A stretch of 64,000 bases of DNA from Collinsella sp. BA40. Its GTDB lineage: Bacteria; Actinomycetota; Coriobacteriia; Coriobacteriales; Coriobacteriaceae. A program made the position numbers and the translations under genes. A model generated the notes under the pieces. The model saw only the letters and a list, made by a program, of their open reading frames with translations. It was not told the DNA's origin and ran no database searches. The stretch spans positions 124,001 to 188,000 of the forward strand of contig NZ_VOWY01000007.1 in assembly GCF_008014645.1 (NCBI RefSeq), read 5' to 3'. Position 1 is the stretch's first letter. Each line of letters starts with the position of its first letter. Of this stretch, positions 25,417-35,193 are shown piece after piece.

Positions 25417-27333
25417 CTACTCGCTTCGTCCCGCTTCCGGAATCAGGCCGCAGCGGTACGCGTCCAGCAGCTGGCGCAGGTCGCTGATCTGCGCGCGGAT
25501 CTCGTCGCCCGTGTCGGTATCGCTCACCATGATGCGCTGGTCGTGCGGCTCGAAGCTCGTGGTCTCGCTCTGGATGTCCACGTTGCGCAAGATGGCGTCC
25601 TCCACGCTGCGAAACGCCTCGTGCGCCTTGATGCGCATCCCGCGCGAGCTGGAGATGAGCGTGTAGCCCGCAATGCCCGTTGCCGGGTGGTACGCCGTGC
25701 AGAAGCCGCCGTCGATCACCAGCAGCTTGCCGTCGGCGCGCACGGGCTGCTCGCCCGCGAGCGTCTTCACCGGCGTGTGCCCGTTGATGATGTGGCCGCC
25801 CTCGGGATAGATGCCAAACTCGCGCAGCACGGTGTTGCACGGCCCGGTCTCCTCGGTAAGCGTGAAGTACGGGTCCATGGGCTCGCGCCACGTGGACTTG
25901 TCGGCGATGTATGCCCGCTCGAACGTCTTGACCAGGCGCCCCGACGCCGGCGACTTGAAGCCGATCCACAGGTACCATAGCCAGTCCAGCGAATCTCGGT
26001 CGCGATCGCGCCACGCGCGCCGGGCAATGGAATCGCAGAAGTCCATGTAGTCGCGGCCGCTGCGCCAGGTGCCCATGCAGTTCATAGCGCTGAAGGTGCC
26101 GTCCTCGTTCATGGGGACGCATCCGTGGAACAGCAGGTTGCCGTTGCGCACCAGGTACATCGAGCCGTGGCTGTACAGCATGCCCATGTGGCGCTGCAGG
26201 TGGTCGGAGCCGGTGAACTCGCTCACCAGCTTGTCCACGATCTCGCGCTCCTCGTCGCTGAGCGCGTAGGGGTCGGCGGGGTCCACGGTGGGGAAGTCGC
26301 TCGTCACGAGCGGCCAGGCGCGCCCGTCTATCTCCACGGTGCCGGCGTCCAGGTCGATCTTGTCCAGCAGCAGGCGGTCTTCCATGTCGAACTCGGGGTG
26401 GCGCCGGATGATGGCGCCCTCAAGCTTGAACAGCAGCACGTTGATGGCCTTGATAAGGGGCGAGATGGACTCGCCGTCGCGATACGTGCGGTCGGCAAAC
26501 GCCACCAGCGCGCGCAGTGAGATGCCGTAGTCGTTCTCAAGGATCTCGTAGTTGCCGTAGCGCAGGTTGTTGCGCAGCACGGTGACGATGCACGCGGGCT
26601 CGCCGGCGGCGGCGCCCATCCACAGGATGTCGTGGTTGCCCCACTGCACGTCCAGGCGCTGCGCGTGGCAGCGCTCGAGCCGGTCCATGATCTTGGCCGC
26701 GCCGCCGCCGCGGTCGAAGATATCGCCCACCAGGTGGATGTGGTCCACGGCCAGGCGCTTGATGAGCTCGGCCAGCGAGCAGATGAAGTCCTCGGTGGAA
26801 TCGGTTTCCAGGATCGAGTCGATGATGCGCTCGTGGTAGCGCACGCGGTAGTTGTTCTCGTCGGGGTGCGTGTGCAGCAGCTCGTCGATGATATAGGCGT
26901 AGTCGTGCGGGATGGCGCGGCGCACCTTGGAGCGGGTGTAGCGGCTGGAGAGCTTGCGTGCCACGGTGATGAGCTGCCCCAGCATGGTCTTGTACCAGGT
27001 GGGGGAGTCCTGCCGGGCCTCGCGCATCAGCTGGATCTTCTCGCGCGGGTAGTAGATGAGCGTGCACAGGTCGTCCTTTGCAGGCCCGTCCAGCTCGCCC
27101 TCGAAGATGATATCCACGTGCTCGCGCACAACGCCCGAGCAGTTGTTGAGGATGTGCATGAAGGCCTCGTACTCGCCGTGGAGGTCGCTCATGAAGTGCT
27201 CGGTGCCCTTGGGCAGGTTGAGAATAGCCTGCAGGTTGATGATCTCGGTGAACGCCGCCTGCTGGTTGGGAAATTGCTGCGCGAGCAACGAGAGGTACTT
27301 CATGGTTTGCTCGGAACGATCGGTAGGTAGCAT
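25417..27333 (-). CDS. fbp: Fructose-1,6-bisphosphatase, class III
   Basis: A 638-residue class III FBPase (Firmicutes type), the gluconeogenic enzyme converting fructose-1,6-bisphosphate to fructose-6-phosphate. Metallophosphatase motifs are present: SDLHGEYEAF (about 48), GDIFDRGG (about 205), WGNHDILWMG (about 232), and later HGCVPMN and NGHTPV. Length matches the family. The start at 27333 (MLPTDRSEQTM) has GGAG upstream; an in-frame start at 27366 is less likely. The gene is monocistronic. Confidence 0.95.
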   Translation of the reverse strand: MLPTDRSEQTMKYLSLLAQQFPNQQAAFTEIINLQAILNLPKGTEHFMSDLHGEYEAFMHILNNCSGVVREHVDIIFEGELDGPAKDDLCTLIYYPREKIQLMREARQDSPTWYKTMLGQLITVARKLSSRYTRSKVRRAIPHDYAYIIDELLHTHPDENNYRVRYHERIIDSILETDSTEDFICSLAELIKRLAVDHIHLVGDIFDRGGGAAKIMDRLERCHAQRLDVQWGNHDILWMGAAAGEPACIVTVLRNNLRYGNYEILENDYGISLRALVAFADRTYRDGESISPLIKAINVLLFKLEGAIIRRHPEFDMEDRLLLDKIDLDAGTVEIDGRAWPLVTSDFPTVDPADPYALSDEEREIVDKLVSEFTGSDHLQRHMGMLYSHGSMYLVRNGNLLFHGCVPMNEDGTFSAMNCMGTWRSGRDYMDFCDSIARRAWRDRDRDSLDWLWYLWIGFKSPASGRLVKTFERAYIADKSTWREPMDPYFTLTEETGPCNTVLREFGIYPEGGHIINGHTPVKTLAGEQPVRADGKLLVIDGGFCTAYHPATGIAGYTLISSSRGMRIKAHEAFRSVEDAILRNVDIQSETTSFEPHDQRIMVSDTDTGDEIRAQISDLRQLLDAYRCGLIPEAGRSE

Positions 27334-28017
27334 AGCGCGCGTCTCCTTCGCTTCGCCAAAGCTCATACGGGTTCATGGGCGCATCCCCAAGCACGCCACA
27401 TGCTCCCCTAGTATGCGGCGAGGCTATAAAGACGATATGGAGAGCACGTCCTTGTTCTGTGAGCGTGGGCAGCCTGTGCGCATACGGTGGAGATATTCCC
27501 GGCATAACCATAGATATCCTATGTGGAGAATAGTTATGTCGAACCTGTGCTGAATATGCAGCCGATTTGTGGGTAATCGGCGCATTACAAAGAGCTGACA
27601 AAGCAAGATCTGTCCAAAAGGGCAGCTACTTGCTATCGGCACTCGAATATTGCTGTACCAAATGTTAAATTGCGACTGAATATATAACGCTGGACGCTAC
27701 AATTGGAAAACCTGAATTGTTATCTATCACGCTGCGATGGTAACGATCGGCTAACACATATCTTGCGCGGAAGGGGCGGTGCCTGGTGTGGGTCCCGGAA
27801 GCGACGAGAGTTCTATATGCCAACGCCTTGCCGTTTCCGGCGTGGGCGAAGCCATGCCACGACGAAGGGGCGCTTGCGTTTGATTGTGCACTGGGGCGTG
27901 CGGCCGCGGGCGGGGACCCAAGCGGCTAGCTTCAATGCTTTGTGGTGAAACCGGAGATTGTTAGGCACTGGGTCTGGTTCGTTGAGCACTATAGCGAGAA
28001 CAGAGATGGAGCATCTC
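27334..28017. other. 684-bp gap upstream of the capsule operon, probable promoter and structured leader
   Basis: No gene is seen. The stretch 27600-27720 is AT-rich with several -10-like sequences (TATATA at 27681, TACAAT at 27698), but no single promoter can be chosen. From 27770 it is GC-rich. TGGGTCCC (27789-27796) and GGGACCCA (27913-27920) could close a domain containing a smaller hairpin near 27820-27846. It is the expected place for the RNA element read by the LoaP-type protein encoded next. Confidence 0.45.
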
Positions 28018-28587
28018 ATGGTAATCGATAAGCGGTCGAGCACCGGCAACGAGTGGTACGTGATACAGGTGCCTGCCGGCAAGGAAGTGGCGCTCTGCGA
28101 AACGATTCGCCGTGCGGTGGGCCCCGATGTGCTGCGTGAGTGCTTCACGCCGCGCTTCGCTACGGAGCGCAAGGTACGGGGTGCTTGGGAGCAGGCTGAA
28201 TCGCTGCTGCTGCCGGGCTATATCATCGCGGTCACGCGCGAGCCCGTGGCGCTTTACGAGCGTCTGCGCGAGGTACGGGAGTTCACCAAGCTACTGCGTA
28301 TGGGCGGCTCGTTTTGCCCGCTTGCAGAGGATGATCGCGCCTGGATGGCGATGTTTACCAACGAGGGCGACCGCGTGATACCCATGAGCATGGGCGTTAT
28401 GGAAGGGGATCGCGTAGTGGTGTTCCGTGGCCCGCTCAAGGGCCGCGAGGCGTGCATCGTAAGCGTTAACCGGCGCAAGAGCCTGGCATTTATAGAACTG
28501 GATATGTGCGGTCGACGCGTTACAACTCGCATTGGACTGGGAATTGTGAGGAAAAGCCAATGCCAGGGGGAAGCCAAGACAACGTAG
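28018..28587 (+). CDS. loaP: LoaP/NusG-type operon-specific antiterminator
   Basis: A 189-residue NusG paralogue. The N-terminal NGN domain is recognised by EWYVIQVPAGKEVALCETI and by LLPGYIIA. The C-terminal KOW motif reads GDRVVVFRGPLKGREACIVSVNRRKSLAFIEL. Such paralogues at the head of long polysaccharide or antibiotic operons (LoaP, UpxY, RfaH) act as processive antiterminators. The start at 28018 follows GGAG by six bases; start codons at 27958 and 28006 are alternatives. The 3' end overlaps the next gene by 28 bp, so it is part of the capsule operon. The exact subfamily (LoaP versus others) is inferred. Confidence 0.85.
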   Translation: MVIDKRSSTGNEWYVIQVPAGKEVALCETIRRAVGPDVLRECFTPRFATERKVRGAWEQAESLLLPGYIIAVTREPVALYERLREVREFTKLLRMGGSFCPLAEDDRAWMAMFTNEGDRVIPMSMGVMEGDRVVVFRGPLKGREACIVSVNRRKSLAFIELDMCGRRVTTRIGLGIVRKSQCQGEAKTT

Positions 28588-29399
28588 CCGTGTTCGAAAG
28601 CGGGCGGCAGGTGCCGACGAAGCGCGAATCCGGTGTATCGATGGATGCTCCTACGGGCGTCGCAACGGATTTGAGTCCGCGTGAACGCCGTGCAGTGGCA
28701 TCCGGTTCGATTGAACACAAGCGCAACCTTCAAGAGAATGGGATTCCTGCTGACGTTCTTGAGGCGTTGCTACCGGGAGACGACATCATCGATCTGGAAG
28801 AGCCAGTTGTTGCGGGCGGCATGGTGTATCGCTTTACAAAGCGAGCGTTCGATTTTCTTTCATGCGGTGCTGCCCTCGTGGTGCTGTCGCCGGTGATGCT
28901 CTATTGCGCGGCGCGCATTAAGCGCGAGAGCCCTGGCCCGGTCATCTATGCCCAGCGCCGCGTGGGCAAGGGAGGCCGCGTTTTTTCCATTTATAAGTTC
29001 CGTAGCATGTACACGGATGCAGAAGCTCGTGGCGCCCAGTGGGCGCAGGGCGACGATCCGCGCGTAACGCCGTTCGGCAAGTTTATGCGCAAAACGCGAC
29101 TTGATGAAATTCCGCAGTTCTGGAACGTTGTGAAGGGCGACATGAGCCTCATTGGCCCGCGCCCCGAACGTCCGGGATTCTGCGATGAGTTTGAAAAGCG
29201 CATCCATGGCTGGCATTACCGCACCCTGGTGCGTCCTGGCATCTCGGGGTTGGCTCAGGTGACTGGCGGCTATGATTTGCTGCCGAAGGAGAAGGTTAAG
29301 TTCGATCTTCGCTACATCGAAACGCGCAGCATACATCAGGATATCGTGCTTATGCTGAAGACGCTCGGCGTTGTGAGCACTGGAGAAGGGGCACGATGA
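28560..29399 (+). CDS. Undecaprenyl-phosphate sugar phosphotransferase (initiating phosphoglycosyl transferase)
   Basis: A 279-residue monotopic phosphoglycosyl transferase that loads the first sugar-1-phosphate on undecaprenyl phosphate. One N-terminal hydrophobic segment (FDFLSCGAALVVLSPVMLYCA, near residue 105) precedes the catalytic domain. KRESPGPVIYAQRRVGKGG, FxIYKFRSM, TRLDEIPQFWNVVKGDMSLIGPRPERP and RPGISGLAQV are the family blocks, with the Asp-Glu catalytic pair in LDEIPQ. The first 95 residues are not conserved. The start at 28560 has GAGGAAAA. The sugar is not readable; FucNAc/QuiNAc or a hexose are possible. Its stop overlaps the next start (ATGA). Confidence 0.92.
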   Translation: MPGGSQDNVAVFESGRQVPTKRESGVSMDAPTGVATDLSPRERRAVASGSIEHKRNLQENGIPADVLEALLPGDDIIDLEEPVVAGGMVYRFTKRAFDFLSCGAALVVLSPVMLYCAARIKRESPGPVIYAQRRVGKGGRVFSIYKFRSMYTDAEARGAQWAQGDDPRVTPFGKFMRKTRLDEIPQFWNVVKGDMSLIGPRPERPGFCDEFEKRIHGWHYRTLVRPGISGLAQVTGGYDLLPKEKVKFDLRYIETRSIHQDIVLMLKTLGVVSTGEGAR

Positions 29400-30604
29400 A
29401 GATTTTAGTTTCGTGCCAACATTATTGGCCAGAACCTTTTAACACATCGGATGTGTGCGAGGAGTTGGTGAGGCGCGGGCATGAGGTTGCTGTAATTACC
29501 GGTATGCCAAACACGGGCATGGCGGGAAATGATATCCCGTCCGAGTACCGGGGGAGGCGACGGTTCGAAGAGGAACGCAACGGGGTCCGGATCATTCGCG
29601 TGCCATTGCATCCTCGTAAAACCGGAGCTGTGCATAGGGTGCTTAATTATCTTTCGTTTTGGCATAATGGAAACAAGGCGGCACGTTCCCTGCATGAAGA
29701 ATTCGATGTCGTTTTGGGATATCAGTTCTCGCCGGTTATGCAGGTTGATCCTGGTATCACCTATGCGAAGAAGCATGGCATCAAGAATCTCTTGTACTCC
29801 TTCGATCTGTGGCCTGCCAGCTTGTTGGCGGGAGGATTTACGGAAGATTCCTTGCCTTTTAAGTGGATGCGATCCGTGTCGAAGCGGATTTACTGCGATG
29901 CCGATCGTCTGGCGGTTACGTCCCCATTGTTTGATGAGTATTTTCGCGACGAATTAGGATTAGATATTCCCGATAGCGCGTATCTTCCGCAATATGCAGA
30001 TTCGGCTTTTCTTAATGCAGCCGAACCTGTTTCCGAGGGCTTTGAGTCGGGGAAGGTTCATCTTACTTTTGCGGGCAATATCGGGCGAGCGCAGTCGGTG
30101 GAGACGATTGTTGAAGCCGCGGCGTTGATGCCAAAGGAATCGAAAGTCGTGTTTCACATCGTTGGATCAGGTTCGTCACTTGAAGGCTGCGAGGCCAGGG
30201 CGGATGAACTGGGGCTCGACAATATTGTCTTTCATGGACGAAAACCTGTGGAGGAAATGCCAAGTTATTATGCGGCATCGGATGCCATGCTTGTCACTTT
30301 CGCCGACAGCCCAATGGCTACGTATACGCTTCCCAGAAAGGTGACAACCTATCTTGCAGCGGGGAAGCCGGTCCTGGCGGCGCTTTCGGGTGAAACGAAG
30401 CGTGTCTTGGATCGAGCGGGCTGCGGCATGGCCTGCAATATTGAGGATCCAGATGGTCTGGCCCGTATATGCTGCGAGTTTGAACGCGCCGAAAACAAAG
30501 CAGAAATGGGTTCTGCTGCTCGCACATACTATATGGAAAACTATACGCAGCAACAATTCTTCTGCAGACTAGAAGATTTGTTGCTGGAATTGACTAAGGG
30601 GTAA
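29396..30604 (+). CDS. Glycosyltransferase family 4 (WbuB-like)
   Basis: A 402-residue GT-B enzyme. The N-terminal domain begins KILVSCQHYWPEPFNTSDVCEEL, a pattern common to WbuB-type transferases acting on amino-sugar acceptors. The C-terminal donor-binding domain includes LTFAGNIGRAQSVETIVEAA and TLPRKVTTYLAAGKPVLAAL. It follows the initiating transferase with a four-base overlap, so it probably adds the second sugar. WbuB relatives add L-FucNAc in some pathways, which fits the CapE/F/G genes here, but this is inference. Confidence 0.85.
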   Translation: MKILVSCQHYWPEPFNTSDVCEELVRRGHEVAVITGMPNTGMAGNDIPSEYRGRRRFEEERNGVRIIRVPLHPRKTGAVHRVLNYLSFWHNGNKAARSLHEEFDVVLGYQFSPVMQVDPGITYAKKHGIKNLLYSFDLWPASLLAGGFTEDSLPFKWMRSVSKRIYCDADRLAVTSPLFDEYFRDELGLDIPDSAYLPQYADSAFLNAAEPVSEGFESGKVHLTFAGNIGRAQSVETIVEAAALMPKESKVVFHIVGSGSSLEGCEARADELGLDNIVFHGRKPVEEMPSYYAASDAMLVTFADSPMATYTLPRKVTTYLAAGKPVLAALSGETKRVLDRAGCGMACNIEDPDGLARICCEFERAENKAEMGSAARTYYMENYTQQQFFCRLEDLLLELTKG

Positions 30605-30609
30605 TTGAT

Positions 30610-31659
30610 ATGTCTTCATTCGCTGGCAAGACGCTCATGATCACGGGTGGCACGGGTAGCTTCGGCAACACCGTGCTCAAGCACTTCGTCAACACCGACT
30701 TTGAGGAGGTTCGCATCTTCTCGCGCGATGAGAAGAAGCAGGACGACATGCGTCATCGCCTGCAGCAGCGTAGTCCCGAGCTCGCTTCCAAGGTTCGCTT
30801 CTTCATCGGTGATGTGCGCGATGCCCAGTCCGTTCGCGATGCGATGCACGGTGTGAATTACATCTTCCACGCTGCAGCTCTCAAGCAGGTGCCCTCTTGT
30901 GAGTTCTTCCCCATGGAGGCCGTCCGCACCAACGTCATCGGCACCGATAACGTGCTGCATGCCGCCATCGCCGAGGGCGTGGAGAAGGTCGTTTGTCTCT
31001 CCACCGACAAGGCTGCGTATCCCATTAACGCCATGGGCAAGTCTAAGGCTATGATGGAATCTATCATCTATGCCAATGCGCGCAATGGTGCTGGTCGTAC
31101 CACTATCTGCTGCACGCGTTACGGCAACGTGATGTGCTCCCGTGGTTCCGTTATCCCGCTGTTCATCGACCGCATTCGCAAGGGCGAGCCGCTCACGGTA
31201 ACCGACCCCAATATGACTCGCTTCCTTATGAACCTCGACGAGGCCGTAGACCTTGTTCAGTTCGCTTTCGAACACGCGAACCCCGGTGATCTCTTCGTAC
31301 AGAAGGCGCCTGCTTCGACCATTGGCGATCTTGCTGAGGCTGTTCAGGAAGTCTTCGGGCACGTGGGCACCAAGGTGATTGGCACCCGTCATGGCGAGAA
31401 GCTGTACGAGACGCTCATGACCTGCGAGGAGCGCCTGCGTGCTGAGGACATGGGCAACTACTACCGCGTTGCCTGCGACTCGCGCGACCTTAACTATGAC
31501 AGCTTCTTCGTTGAGGGTGATGTGAAGACTCAGGCGGACGAGGCCTACACCTCCCATAACACCGAGCGTCTCGATATCGCCGGCACCGTCGAGAAGATCA
31601 AGACTGCTGAGTACGTGCAGCTGGCGCTCGAGGGCCGCGAGCACGAGGCGGTTCAGTAA
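30610..31659 (+). CDS. capE: UDP-GlcNAc 4,6-dehydratase/epimerase CapE (FnlA)
   Basis: A 349-residue extended SDR catalysing the first step of UDP-L-FucNAc synthesis: dehydration of UDP-GlcNAc with 5- and 3-epimerisation. The nucleotide loop GGTGSFG is at residues 13-19. LSTDKAAYPINAMGKSK (about 133) shows the CapE/FnlA feature of Met in place of the usual catalytic Tyr (MxxxK). The sequence is host-like in base composition, unlike several neighbouring transferases. CapF follows with a one-base overlap, and CapG lies at the end of the cluster. Confidence 0.93.
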   Translation: MSSFAGKTLMITGGTGSFGNTVLKHFVNTDFEEVRIFSRDEKKQDDMRHRLQQRSPELASKVRFFIGDVRDAQSVRDAMHGVNYIFHAAALKQVPSCEFFPMEAVRTNVIGTDNVLHAAIAEGVEKVVCLSTDKAAYPINAMGKSKAMMESIIYANARNGAGRTTICCTRYGNVMCSRGSVIPLFIDRIRKGEPLTVTDPNMTRFLMNLDEAVDLVQFAFEHANPGDLFVQKAPASTIGDLAEAVQEVFGHVGTKVIGTRHGEKLYETLMTCEERLRAEDMGNYYRVACDSRDLNYDSFFVEGDVKTQADEAYTSHNTERLDIAGTVEKIKTAEYVQLALEGREHEAVQ

Positions 31660-32876
31660 TGCGCGTTCTGGTTACTGGTGCTAAGGGGTTCGTCGGCCGT
31701 AACCTTTGCGAGGCGCTGAAGGCAATTCGCGATGGTAAGGACCGTCGGGAGCGCTTTCAAGCTCTGCTTCCGCTTGAGGTCATGGAGTGCGACATTGAGA
31801 CCACGGCAGATGAGCTGGATGGAATGTGCGCTAAGGCGGACTTTGTGTTTAACCTTGCCGGCGTGAACAGGCCACAGGATCCTGCTGAGTTCATGGCCGG
31901 CAACTTTGGATTCGCGAGCGATCTTCTTGCTGCGTTGGAGCGTCACGGCAATGTTTGCCCTGTCATGCTGTCGAGCTCTGCGCAGGCGAGCCTGGTTGGA
32001 CGCTACGCTGGCTCTGCGTACGGTGAGTCTAAACTGGCGGGGGAGGGTCTCTTCCGCGAGTACTCCGAGCGCACGGGCGCCCCAGTGCTGATCTACCGTT
32101 TCCCCAACTTGTACGGAAAGTGGTGCCGTCCGCGCTACAACTCAGCGGTCGCTACGTTTTGCGATGCCATCGCCAACGGTGGCGAGTACACGGTAAACGA
32201 TCCTTCGGTTGAGCTGGAACTTCTTTACATCGATGATCTGGTCGCCGAGATGCTGTCTGCTCTGCTGGGCGAGGAGTATCGTTGCGGTTATGATGGGCTG
32301 GCTGAAATCGATGGCAATGATTTCTGTGCATGTCTTCCCACTGACCATGTAACGCTGGGCGAGATCGTCTCGCTGCTCGAATCGTTCAAGGCAAGCCGTG
32401 ATGACCTCATGGTTCCGAATCTTGATGGCGGCTCTTTCTCCAAGAAGCTTTGGAGCACGTTCGAAAGCTATTATGCCGAGGGTTCTCGTTCGTATCCGTT
32501 GAAGGCTAACTGCGATGATCGTGGGTCCTTTACCGAGTTCCTTCGCACATCCGAGCGCGGTCAGGTCTCCATCAATGTCTCTAAGCCTGGTATCACCAAG
32601 GGCAACCATTGGCATCACTCCAAGTGGGAGCGTTTCCTGGTGGTTTCCGGTGAGGCGTCAATTCGTTTGCGCCGTGTCGGCTTCGATGCCGACGGTAAGC
32701 CGTTCCCGGTGGATGAGTATCGCGTGAGCGGTGATGACCCGGTGGTTGTTGAGATGGCACCCGGAACCACGCACTGCATCGAGAACCTTTCTGATACCAA
32801 GGACCTTGTAACCGTTATGTGGGCTAATGAGCTGTTTGATTCGCAGAGTCCTGATACGTATTTTGAGGAAGTGTAG
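31659..32876 (+). CDS. capF: CapF-type bifunctional reductase/cupin epimerase
   Basis: A 405-residue two-domain enzyme for the second step to UDP-L-FucNAc. The N-terminal SDR reductase (VTGAKGFVGRN at 5-15; YGESKLAGE near 125) makes the UDP-6-deoxy-talose intermediate. The C-terminal cupin (residues about 280-395; ITKGNHWHHSKWERFLVV metal site; PGTTHCIENLS) epimerises at C3. This fusion is characteristic of CapF. It overlaps capE by one base (TAATG). Confidence 0.92.
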   Translation: MRVLVTGAKGFVGRNLCEALKAIRDGKDRRERFQALLPLEVMECDIETTADELDGMCAKADFVFNLAGVNRPQDPAEFMAGNFGFASDLLAALERHGNVCPVMLSSSAQASLVGRYAGSAYGESKLAGEGLFREYSERTGAPVLIYRFPNLYGKWCRPRYNSAVATFCDAIANGGEYTVNDPSVELELLYIDDLVAEMLSALLGEEYRCGYDGLAEIDGNDFCACLPTDHVTLGEIVSLLESFKASRDDLMVPNLDGGSFSKKLWSTFESYYAEGSRSYPLKANCDDRGSFTEFLRTSERGQVSINVSKPGITKGNHWHHSKWERFLVVSGEASIRLRRVGFDADGKPFPVDEYRVSGDDPVVVEMAPGTTHCIENLSDTKDLVTVMWANELFDSQSPDTYFEEV

Positions 32877-32878
32877 CC

Positions 32879-33982
32879 TTGACAGTATATGTGCACATCA
32901 ACAGCGTTTCACATGGGTCGACTGGTGGAATCATGATGAAGGAACATCGCGAGCTGCTCGATGCGGGACATGAATCATTTGTTTTTTGGGGGCGCGGGCG
33001 ATTGCCAGAAACCCAAAATGAGATGAAGTTCTGTACTGATAACGAGGTTAAGTTTGATGCGTTGCAGACGCGGCTTGATGGCAAGGCGGGATTCCATAGT
33101 CATGTAGCAACCAAGAGACTGCTGAAACGGTTGGACGCAATTAGGCCGGATGTTGTGCATCTACATAATCTTCATGGTTATTATTTGAATATAGAGATGC
33201 TATTCAATTGGCTCGCTGTGAATGAGTGCCAAGTTGAATGGACTTTACACGATTGCTGGGCATTCACTGGACATTGTGCATATTTTAGTTACGCAGACTG
33301 CTCTCAATGGAAAACACAATGTGCTTCTTCAAATCGATGTCCTCAACTCTCCTCTTATCCTAAAACGGTTTCGAAAAAGTCTTGTACGTGGAATTTTGTA
33401 TGGAAAAAACGGATATTTAACTTATTGCCTGCTGAGCGCTTGAAGCTGATAGCGCCATCGCATTGGCTTGCAGGCTTAGTTGCTGACAGTTTTCTATCCA
33501 AGTATCCAGTAGAGGTACGCCATAACACAATCGATAAGAGCGTGTTTAAGCCAACGCCTAGTGATTTTCGCGAACGCTATGGGATTGATGACAGGTTCAT
33601 GGTTCTTGGAGTTGCAAGTCCTTGGAATGATCGAAAGGGGCTTGGTGATTTTTTGGAACTTGCAAAGAATATAGATCCTGCTCGAAGTGTCGTTGTTCTT
33701 GTTGGATTGAGTAAGAAGCAGATTGAGGAGCTTCCTAAAGGAATAATTGGAGTAGCACGCACGGATTCACCCAAGGAACTTGCTGCCATCTACACTGCAG
33801 CTGATATATTTTTTAATCCGACAAAAGAAGACAACTATCCCACAGTAAATCTTGAGGCAGAGGCTTGCGGCACGCCTGTTTTAACTTATGACGTCGGCGG
33901 TTGTGCCGAGACAATTGCCGCCAAAGGCTCACGTTGCATCAAAGATTGGCGTTATCTTTTGAAAGGCGAAGGTGGCGACTAA
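32879..33982 (+). CDS. Glycosyltransferase family 4
   Basis: A 367-residue GT-B transferase. The start is TTG 32879, two bases after the capF stop, with GAGGAAG upstream. LHNLHGYYLNIEMLFNWL and WTLHDCWAFTGHCAYF match the WcaC/colanic-type GT4 N-domain, including a cysteine-rich insertion. The donor domain has VASPWNDRKGLGDF and FFNPTKEDNYPTVNLEAEACGTPV, the GT4 E-x7-E block. The gene is distinctly AT-rich compared with capE/capF, consistent with separate acquisition. The linkage it makes is unknown. Confidence 0.86.
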   Translation: MTVYVHINSVSHGSTGGIMMKEHRELLDAGHESFVFWGRGRLPETQNEMKFCTDNEVKFDALQTRLDGKAGFHSHVATKRLLKRLDAIRPDVVHLHNLHGYYLNIEMLFNWLAVNECQVEWTLHDCWAFTGHCAYFSYADCSQWKTQCASSNRCPQLSSYPKTVSKKSCTWNFVWKKRIFNLLPAERLKLIAPSHWLAGLVADSFLSKYPVEVRHNTIDKSVFKPTPSDFRERYGIDDRFMVLGVASPWNDRKGLGDFLELAKNIDPARSVVVLVGLSKKQIEELPKGIIGVARTDSPKELAAIYTAADIFFNPTKEDNYPTVNLEAEACGTPVLTYDVGGCAETIAAKGSRCIKDWRYLLKGEGGD

Positions 33983-35193
33983 TGAGAATTGTAGAGATTG
34001 AAGATTTCTTTCACCCTGACGCTGGCTATCAGGTAAATGTCCTCTCCAAGGTTCTTGTCGAGCACGGCCATGAGGTCATAATTGTGGCCGCCGAGAACAT
34101 GGATATCTTCCCGACTTCCCTTACCGGCTTCTTTGGGATTGAGAACATCAAGGAGAGGGACGCTTGGTATGAAACGACATTCAACGTAAAGATAGTTCGT
34201 GTTAAAGCGCGCGGATACTACAGCGGGCGGACATTCTATACGTCAGAGATTTACTCGTTAGTTGACTCGCTTCATCCTGATCTCCTGTTCATTCACGGGA
34301 ATGATACATTGATTGGCATGAGCTATACGCAACGGGCTTCCAAGCTTTCATTTCCGATAATACTTGATAGTCATATGCTTTCGATTGCCTCCCACAATCG
34401 CCTCTCTACCGTGTTTAAAAAAGTCTACTCACATTTTATTGCGCCCATTATTAATAGGCAGCGACTCAATGTAATACGTGTCCAGGATGATCCTTACGTT
34501 ATTTCAGAGCTTGGAATCGATGAGGAGCTTGCCCCTTATCTTGGTTTTGGTACTGATAAGGGGTTGTTCCATCCAGACGACGAAAGAAAGAAGATGCTAA
34601 GGAGGGAACTTGGTATCTCCCAGGAAGATACGGTTATCCTCTATGCGGGTAAACTCGATGAGTCAAAGGGGGGCATGCTCCTGGCGCGTGCGATCGAGCG
34701 ATCTTTTGGAACGGATTCCTTAACTATCGTGATCGCTGGAAACACTTCTGGGGAAAAGGCCGATGAGCTGGAGTCAGCGTTCTCTTCAAGCGAGAATAGA
34801 ATCATTCGTTTGCCGACTCATAAATATCCCGAGCTACCCGATCTGTACCAAATGGCTGATCTTGCTTTATATCCTGCTCAATGTAGCTTGAGCTTCTATG
34901 ATGTTCAGGCTTCGGGCCTGCCGGTCGTGGTTGACGACAGCACTGCTGTTAACATCAACAGGGTTTCTAGTGGAAACGGGATAGTATTTCAGGCTGGTTC
35001 TGCTTCCTCGTTGCATGGTGCCATTGCAAGTTACCTCTCGATGGAAAGTGATGAAAAAAATGAAATGAAAGATCGTTCTCTTGCCTATATTGGAGAACGT
35101 TTTTCCTATGACAACGTAGCAAGGCGCTATGAAGAGGTCTTTCGTATAGTTGTTAATAATTTTAATCTCAAGAAAGGAATCACTAATGGTTAA
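33982..35193 (+). CDS. Glycosyltransferase (GT4/GT1-like)
   Basis: A 403-residue GT-B enzyme starting with MRIVEIEDFFHPDAGYQVNVLSKVL. The donor domain carries LYAGKLDESKGGMLLARAIE and ALYPAQCSLSFYDVQASGLPVVV. The start at 33982 overlaps the previous stop (TAATG); an in-frame start at 33901 overlaps the upstream gene and has no support. Sugar and acceptor are unknown. It lies directly before the two genes for UDP-ManNAcA, so it may use that donor, which is only a guess from position. Confidence 0.82.
   Translation: MRIVEIEDFFHPDAGYQVNVLSKVLVEHGHEVIIVAAENMDIFPTSLTGFFGIENIKERDAWYETTFNVKIVRVKARGYYSGRTFYTSEIYSLVDSLHPDLLFIHGNDTLIGMSYTQRASKLSFPIILDSHMLSIASHNRLSTVFKKVYSHFIAPIINRQRLNVIRVQDDPYVISELGIDEELAPYLGFGTDKGLFHPDDERKKMLRRELGISQEDTVILYAGKLDESKGGMLLARAIERSFGTDSLTIVIAGNTSGEKADELESAFSSSENRIIRLPTHKYPELPDLYQMADLALYPAQCSLSFYDVQASGLPVVVDDSTAVNINRVSSGNGIVFQAGSASSLHGAIASYLSMESDEKNEMKDRSLAYIGERFSYDNVARRYEEVFRIVVNNFNLKKGITNG

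Noticed and set aside
24342-25487. 381-residue ORF in another frame within the orphan nuclease-like gene
   Set aside because: Arg/Gly-rich composition without motifs; the frame at 23992-25236 has protein-like composition and conserved-looking blocks.
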